From the NCBI RefSeq assembly GCF_014926405.1, contig NZ_JACXXJ020000001.1, positions 123,328 through 187,327 on the forward strand: a DNA stretch of 64,000 nt. The letters run 5' to 3'. The notes beneath the pieces were generated by a model. That model had not been told where the DNA came from. It saw only the letters and a program-made list of their open reading frames with translations, and did not search any database. Shown here in pieces: positions 59,763-64,000 of this stretch. The DNA is from Agrobacterium vitis (GTDB taxonomy: Bacteria > Pseudomonadota > Alphaproteobacteria > Rhizobiales > Rhizobiaceae). Position 1 is the stretch's first letter. Every line of letters begins with the position of its first letter. The position numbers and the translations under genes were made by a program.

Positions 59763-60659
59763 ATGAGTCGCTCTCGCTTGCCGCCATTGTCCTCCCTTCG
59801 CGCTTTCGAAGCCGCTGCACGGCGGGCGAGTTTCAAGGCCGCGGCTGAAGAACTCTCCGTGACGCCGACGGCCATCAGCCATCAGATCAAGCAACTCGAA
59901 GCCCATATGGGCCTGCGTGTCCTGGACCGGTCGCCGAGAGCGGTGACGTTAACGCCGCAGGGCAAGACGCTGTACGAGGCGACGGCCTCTGGTTTCGGCG
60001 AAATCGAAAGGGCAGTCACGCGGCTGCTGGCAGATACGACCCCGACGACAGTCACCCTCTCGTCCACGACTGCGTTTCTCAGCCACTGGCTGGTGCCGCG
60101 GATGGATACGCTCCGCCTGGCTGTTCCGATGATCGATCTCCGGCTGCATACTTCGAATTCCGTCGAGGACTTGCGGGCGGGTGGTGTCGAGACTGCAATA
60201 CGTTACGGGCGTGGTCCCTTCCCTGGCGTGATCAGCACCCGCCTTTGCGATGACGTGATGACACCCGTTTGCAGCTCGCGGCTCGGTCTGTCCCACCTTG
60301 ATGATCTGCGGCACGCAATACTGATTCATATCGATGGACGAAACCGGCCCACGCCGGAACCAGACTGGTTGCGCTGGTGCGCGCAGGCCGGTGTGGCCGA
60401 CGTCGACACCAGTGTCGGACCCCGCTTTCCCGATAGCATGCTAGCCGTCCAGGCGGCTATCGCCGGACAAGGCGTGGTCATCGCCAGCCGGGTTCTGGTA
60501 GCGGATGCGCTTGCTGCCGGCTTGCTGATAGCGCCTTTTTCCGGGGAGCTTGCCGGAGATGCCTATCACTTTGCCTGCGCTATTGGGTTAGAAACAAGAG
60601 CTGACATCGTCGCACTTAGGGAGTGGTTTCAGGCATCGCTCGGGCCAATGTGTCATTAA
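59763..60659 (+). CDS. LysR-family transcriptional regulator (GcvA-like)
   Basis: A protein of 298 residues. The N-terminal helix-turn-helix (about 8-66: SSLRAFEAAARRASFKAAAEELSVTPTAISHQIKQLE) fits the GcvA subgroup, followed by the two-lobed effector domain (ETAIRYGRGPFPGVIS...). It is divergent from the PhzF-like gene, its presumed target. No sign that it controls the sulfur operons, whose motif differs from the dyad at 59698. Confidence 0.92.
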   Translation: MSRSRLPPLSSLRAFEAAARRASFKAAAEELSVTPTAISHQIKQLEAHMGLRVLDRSPRAVTLTPQGKTLYEATASGFGEIERAVTRLLADTTPTTVTLSSTTAFLSHWLVPRMDTLRLAVPMIDLRLHTSNSVEDLRAGGVETAIRYGRGPFPGVISTRLCDDVMTPVCSSRLGLSHLDDLRHAILIHIDGRNRPTPEPDWLRWCAQAGVADVDTSVGPRFPDSMLAVQAAIAGQGVVIASRVLVADALAAGLLIAPFSGELAGDAYHFACAIGLETRADIVALREWFQASLGPMCH

Positions 60660-60678
60660 CGGACCTCTTTCGGCAGGC

Positions 60679-60978
60679 GTGTCCATGGTCGATATGATGA
60701 TCGAACTTGGTCCGGATTCTTTTGCGCCAACGCAACGCAATCTGAACGCCGGCAGTGGCGGCAATCTCAATCCGCGGCGCGCCATCATGAGAAAACCGCA
60801 TATGGCGCTCACGTCACAGGCAGATAAATGGATATTCGATCGGCTCGAGAAGCCTCTGATGCGGTCTGGCGCGCTCGATCTCACTGATCCGCGTTTCGAC
60901 CTACCGGCGGTGCAAGACAGCTCCCCGGGTGTGTTTGCAACCGTCCCACACGTGCCAACGCAGTCTCCAGAGGAGTAG
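60679..60978 (+). CDS. Small hypothetical protein
   Basis: A protein of up to 99 residues (start GTG 60679 or ATG 60685). Not recognised. Mixed composition, Pro-rich C-terminus (PTQSPEE). It lies three bases before the next gene, and codon use looks ordinary, so it is probably co-transcribed with it. Confidence is limited by size. Confidence 0.4.
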   Translation: MSMVDMMIELGPDSFAPTQRNLNAGSGGNLNPRRAIMRKPHMALTSQADKWIFDRLEKPLMRSGALDLTDPRFDLPAVQDSSPGVFATVPHVPTQSPEE

Positions 60979-60981
60979 AAA

Positions 60982-61374
60982 ATGGATATACCGCACGTCT
61001 CTCGTCAGCCACCTGAGATCGGCAGCCGGGTGAAAATCTACTTTGATCGCAAGTCAGGTGATCTCATCCTTGAAACTCCTGAGGGCCAGCGCAGCAGGGA
61101 TTTCATGGGCGTTTGCATCAGCGACGCCGTCTTCGACACCGAGGCCACTGTAAGGGGCAGCACCCGTTGCATCGTGACGGGAACTTTTCTTGCTGTCCCG
61201 GGTTCACGTGAGAGCCGCGATATCGAGTCGGAAATCCGCGCGCAGGGCAGATCGCATCTGGAGTTTTACTGGTGGCGAGATAAGACGTGGCCACTCCGCA
61301 AAGCGCGCCTGGCGTTCATTACGAAGCCTCATGGTGGCTTCACGACTTCGATGGTCGTCGACGGAGAAGTCTGA
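60982..61374 (+). CDS. Small hypothetical protein
   Basis: A protein of 130 residues, MDIPHVSRQPPEIGSRVKIYF..., beta-rich in the first half (GDLILETPEGQRSRDF) and ending with a basic segment (WWRDKTWPLRKARLAFITK). No family recognised. GTAGAAA precedes the ATG. It converges on the leftward operon ending at 61403. Confidence 0.5.
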   Translation: MDIPHVSRQPPEIGSRVKIYFDRKSGDLILETPEGQRSRDFMGVCISDAVFDTEATVRGSTRCIVTGTFLAVPGSRESRDIESEIRAQGRSHLEFYWWRDKTWPLRKARLAFITKPHGGFTTSMVVDGEV

Positions 61375-61402
61375 CAGGGGGCGCTTCGGCGCCGTCTGTA
61401 GT

Positions 61403-61807
61403 CTACAGATCAAAGATTTCGAGGCCTGGAATTATCATTTGCGCCGTTCCCAGCAATGGTCTGGGAAGTCTCGCTGCAAAGGCCTGCCTACCGCTATCGA
61501 CAATTGCCATTATGCGATGTCGGCCGTCCATGACTGAGATCCATCCCTCCTCTTTTGAGGTCGATGTCAGCACCGGAAAACCTATTGGTTGGTTGGAACC
61601 GATCCGGCGCACCCAATAGTCATATTTCCCTTGCTTGAAATCCACGCCGCCGCCGCCTCTCCTATCGATCGACCAAAACCATGGTGCATGATTTCCGAGG
61701 TGCTGATCAAACCCAGCACTCGGCACGTGGACGGTTACATAGTCGTCCAGGTCCGCGAGCGGCACTTTTTCATTTGAGATATATGTGAGGCCGAGAAGGG
61801 TCGTCAT
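61403..61807 (-). CDS. ParB-fold-like small protein in the RES operon
   Basis: A protein of 134 residues from the ATG at 61807 (or 166 from an ATG at 61903 directly after the previous stop). The segment ISVMDGRHRIMAIVDSGRQAF resembles the ParB/sulfiredoxin nuclease-fold DGRHR box. The preceding part (KVPLADLDDYVTVHVPS) fits a short N-terminal strand. Last gene of the leftward operon starting with the Xre-type antitoxin. Function unknown. Confidence 0.5.
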   Translation of the reverse strand: MTTLLGLTYISNEKVPLADLDDYVTVHVPSAGFDQHLGNHAPWFWSIDRRGGGGVDFKQGKYDYWVRRIGSNQPIGFPVLTSTSKEEGWISVMDGRHRIMAIVDSGRQAFAARLPRPLLGTAQMIIPGLEIFDL

Positions 61808-61903
61808 GGAGCGAGCATCTCTGATGGAATTATGGGATTGTAGTAAATCACATGATTTGCTGGTCAGAAGGTGAAACCAACACACCGACATAAAGTCGGC
61901 CAT

Positions 61904-62896
61904 TTAACCCTGCGTCCGGAAGCGTCGAAGGGCGCGCGGCGAACGGCGGTCAAGAAGCAGGACCCCGTCAAGGCCGGACGAAACACTTCTATCCTGCCGA
62001 CCCGCATAGTTCTGCGACCGATCTTCAAGAGCAGAGAAGACCTGGGCGACACGCCTGCGACGCGTTGCTTCAGTCGGGGGCCGCTCTCGTACCAAGGCAA
62101 GGATTTCCTTGTCGATACCCAAGAACACACCATCATCGATCTCGCGTCCGACATAACCCGCACCAACCTGATCGGATAGATCAAGTACCGGCTGATCGAG
62201 GATAATGGAGTAGGCTCGTGTAATCGCTTCGAAGAGATCAAACGTCACGGTGATGTCGTCACCCTTTGCCGGCGGATCCAGCACTCTGCCCTCTGCACCA
62301 CCGGCCTTGAACATGAAGAAGTTTGCACAGCGTATGGTCGGCGCCCGTCCGTTGACCGTGTGAAGCGCCGAAACCTGCCCCAGTGCCTTCGCAACGGTGC
62401 TTGCGGCTGGCGCTCGGATGCGACCCTTGCTCTCGAACACATGGCGTTCCCTTCGCTTGATGCCGATAAAATCGGGACGCGATTTTGGAGGAGGAGGCGC
62501 TGCGCCAGCTTTCGGCGCGACCGGAGCCGTTGGGGATCCCCATCGACAGGAGGCAAGGCCGGCGACATGCACGAGATACTGCACGCTCATCTGACTCTGA
62601 GCATACCAGTGCGTGAACGCCTCGCCGAAAAGGAACGAAACCCCCACCTTCTCCGACTGCTCCAAACTCCGAAAATAGGCCGTCGTGTTCAAGGAGGCAT
62701 CCAGATAGCCCGTCGCCATCGCGACCAGCATTTTCTCCCGCCAGGGGCCAACGGTGCGGACAGCGGCTCGACGGCTGGGATAGCCGACGGTCAGCAACGA
62801 GCGGATGATGTCGGCATGTGTCGCTGGCAACGTTTTCGTGCCATTCAACGCCGTAAATCGCCCAGAGAAGTTTGCGGAAGTGACTGTAACGGACAT
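61904..62896 (-). CDS. Uncharacterised protein with PD-(D/E)XK-like motif
   Basis: A protein of 330 residues from ATG 62896. The residues RPDFIGI and, after a short gap, HVFESKGR (about 150-170) match the P-D...E-x-K layout of PD-(D/E)XK nucleases, preceded by a Pro/Ala-rich linker (PVAPKAGAAPPPPKS). The remainder is not recognised. It begins two bases after the RES gene stop, so it belongs to the same operon. The motif is short; the nuclease assignment is inference. It could be a third component of a toxin-antitoxin-like defence system. Confidence 0.5.
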   Translation of the reverse strand: MSVTVTSANFSGRFTALNGTKTLPATHADIIRSLLTVGYPSRRAAVRTVGPWREKMLVAMATGYLDASLNTTAYFRSLEQSEKVGVSFLFGEAFTHWYAQSQMSVQYLVHVAGLASCRWGSPTAPVAPKAGAAPPPPKSRPDFIGIKRRERHVFESKGRIRAPAASTVAKALGQVSALHTVNGRAPTIRCANFFMFKAGGAEGRVLDPPAKGDDITVTFDLFEAITRAYSIILDQPVLDLSDQVGAGYVGREIDDGVFLGIDKEILALVRERPPTEATRRRRVAQVFSALEDRSQNYAGRQDRSVSSGLDGVLLLDRRSPRALRRFRTQG

Positions 62897-62898
62897 GC

Positions 62899-63483
62899 TT
62901 ATCGCCCGGCCCGGATCGACACCCCGATAGACCGCAGGGCGGCTATCAAGTCGGCTTGACGAACCAGCTCGACCGCCGGAGAGGCGACAAGTTTCGCAGC
63001 GACAGCCCGATCGTAGACCGCCACGCAATCTGCCGCCGTGAGGCGTGAGGAATAGAGCAATCCATCGACAGCATAGGATCGAAAGATCGACTCGCTCAGT
63101 CTCTGCCCTTCCTGATGTTCCTTGCCCCGGGCTGCGTCCGTGCTGACGCCCAACCTCAGGAGGCCGGTCGTGCGCAGGTCGAGAAGAATGAGAGCATCCG
63201 TGGCCGTCACCTCAGTGACCGACCAGTCCTCGATTTCGCTCTCATCCAGCACTCGCTCCTGGGTCCCCTCGAAGCGGTCGCGCACAATCGTCTCCGCAAT
63301 CGCGGTCGCGAGATCATATGCGGCATAAAGCAGTCGGAACATCTGGTTGGGGCTCGAGAATCGCGATTGGCCGAAACCCATGCCAAGCGGGGTCGACATG
63401 TGGGCTACAGGTATAATGCGGACATAAGATTGCGGGAGAAAGGCAAGCGCGAGCTCCCGAACCGTTTGGGGATCAAGTTTCAC
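62899..63483 (-). CDS. RES-domain toxin
   Basis: A protein of 194 residues of the RES family: VRIIPVAHM..., FGQSRFSSPNQMFRLLYAAYDLATAIAETIVRDRFEG (Arg and Glu of the motif) and the Ser in LLYSSRLT. RES toxins degrade NAD+ and are paired with Xre/MbcA/ParS-type antitoxins, the gene just upstream here. The order antitoxin then toxin, with an eight-base gap, is typical. Confidence 0.85.
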   Translation of the reverse strand: MKLDPQTVRELALAFLPQSYVRIIPVAHMSTPLGMGFGQSRFSSPNQMFRLLYAAYDLATAIAETIVRDRFEGTQERVLDESEIEDWSVTEVTATDALILLDLRTTGLLRLGVSTDAARGKEHQEGQRLSESIFRSYAVDGLLYSSRLTAADCVAVYDRAVAAKLVASPAVELVRQADLIAALRSIGVSIRAGR

Positions 63484-63491
63484 GATTCAGC

Positions 63492-64000
63492 TCAACCAAA
63501 ATCGCGCTCGGCCGCATCCAGAACTTCGTCTAGATTGCCCATTTTGAGATTGTCGAGCGGCGTTCCGCCAATGCTCGGCTTCGGCTGGATCAACCATTGC
63601 CACGCCACACGCGGATTGCGGATGATTTTGGTGACCTGAGGCATGCCCTCGACCGGCCGGCCATCGACAAACTGAGCCAGGGGAAAGACATGCTTTCGCT
63701 CGCCCTTGAGCAGACCGACGACAGCTCCGCGCTTGTGCCAGTCGTGCAAGGTCGATCGCTTCGTGCCGAACTTCTTCTCGATATCGCCCGGACCAGCGAC
63801 CGGACCGGCCCAGTCTTCGATGCGGGTTGGCGTCGCAAATTCGTCGAGCCTGCGGCGCCCTTCCTCCATGTCTACCGATTGCCCCAGACCAGCACCTCGG
63901 CTGACCTCCACAGGCTTTTCGACCGATACCTCCGCGAGTACATGACCTGGCTTCGCAGCCAGTTCGGCGACGGCGGCTTCCACAATATGGGCGAGTTCCG
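63492..64000 (-). CDS. Xre/MbcA/ParS-type antitoxin of the RES toxin (5' end outside window)
   Basis: At least 163 residues; the frame continues past the window end, so the true start is not seen. C-terminal toxin-binding domain is RNPRVAWQWLIQPKPSIGG followed by PLDNLKMGNLDEVLDAAERDFG, the DUF2384/MbcA signature. A helix-turn-helix-like segment precedes it (GTKRSTLHDWHKRGAVVGLLKG). The N-terminal part is longer than most members. It should bind the RES toxin and repress the operon. Confidence 0.82.
   Translation of the reverse strand, partial: ELAHIVEAAVAELAAKPGHVLAEVSVEKPVEVSRGAGLGQSVDMEEGRRRLDEFATPTRIEDWAGPVAGPGDIEKKFGTKRSTLHDWHKRGAVVGLLKGERKHVFPLAQFVDGRPVEGMPQVTKIIRNPRVAWQWLIQPKPSIGGTPLDNLKMGNLDEVLDAAERDFG

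Noticed and set aside
1-64000. CRISPR array, tRNA or rRNA genes
   Set aside because: No regularly spaced repeats, no tRNA cloverleaf and no rRNA sequence were seen on reading both strands by eye; tRNAscan and CRISPR searches could not be run.

Overview
The window looks like accessory DNA, most likely plasmid or integrative-element DNA, from a member of the Rhizobiales (Agrobacterium/Rhizobium/Ensifer/Brucella-Ochrobactrum type). The reasons are an imuA-imuB-dnaE2 operon behind an alphaproteobacterial LexA box (GTTC-N7-GTTC), an ietAS pair like the stability module of Agrobacterium Ti plasmids, a block of plasmid-associated DUF genes (ArdC, DUF736, DUF7007, DUF1419, DUF3085, ParB-like, helicase/methylase), and high GC content. 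No rRNA, tRNA, CRISPR array or repABC origin was seen.

Layout. (1) 1-3.6 kb: one end of a transposon-like element with overlapping tyrosine-recombinase genes (Tn554/RIT-like). It is inserted in a DUF736 gene, and the junction is a 10-6-10 core-type dyad at 3580-3605. (2) 3.6-22.5 kb: a plasmid backbone block transcribed almost entirely leftward: PP-loop/PAPS-reductase-like protein, ArdC, several conserved hypotheticals, ParB-like protein, a 1,696-residue methylase-helicase, DUF3085, DUF1419, a Toprim protein and a 58-residue protein. Several units start with long GC-rich leaders full of inverted repeats that share sequence modules. I suggest this is a conjugative leading-region (anti-defence) block. 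Three rightward or self-contained inserts interrupt it: a PhnA-domain gene, an MDR oxidoreductase/HxlR pair, and the mobile mystery A/B (Xre/Fic) pair. (3) 22.9-32.3 kb: a membrane protein, remnants, then an SOS/DNA-repair block (dnaE2, imuB, imuA, a LigD-type ligase domain and an SRAP protein). It ends at a truncated TIM-barrel isomerase gene. (4) 32.4-42 kb: an RpiR-type regulator and a peptide/nickel-type ABC importer. The importer's solute-binding gene carries three frameshifts, its ATPases are fused, and it is followed by a 1,201-residue tandem-fused exporter-type ABC protein. (5) 42-46.8 kb: ietS-ietA (subtilase/AAA ATPase toxin-antitoxin and defence pair) flanked by gene wreckage (a SyrB-like and a PIN-domain fragment). 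(6) 47-58.4 kb: a convergent two-operon catabolic cluster. The rightward arm is AhpD-like, acyl-CoA-dehydrogenase-like, AhpD-like and haloalkane-dehalogenase-like. The leftward arm is an SsuABC/TauABC-type importer, two flavin monooxygenases, an SDR and a GMC oxidoreductase. The outer ends of the two operons carry the same 17-bp A/T-rich motif, which suggests co-regulation. The most economical reading is uptake and desulfonation of an organosulfur compound, possibly halogenated. (7) 58.8-60.7 kb: a PhzF-like enzyme divergent from a LysR regulator. (8) 60.7-64 kb: small unknowns, then a leftward RES/Xre toxin-antitoxin operon that also carries a PD-(D/E)XK-like protein and a ParB-fold protein.

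The gene calls rest on visible motifs and remembered family features; no database search was run. The points I would check first are the shared structured leaders of the 3.6-22.5 kb block, the paired operator of the sulfur cluster, the recombinase core site in DUF736, and the four-gene RES operon.
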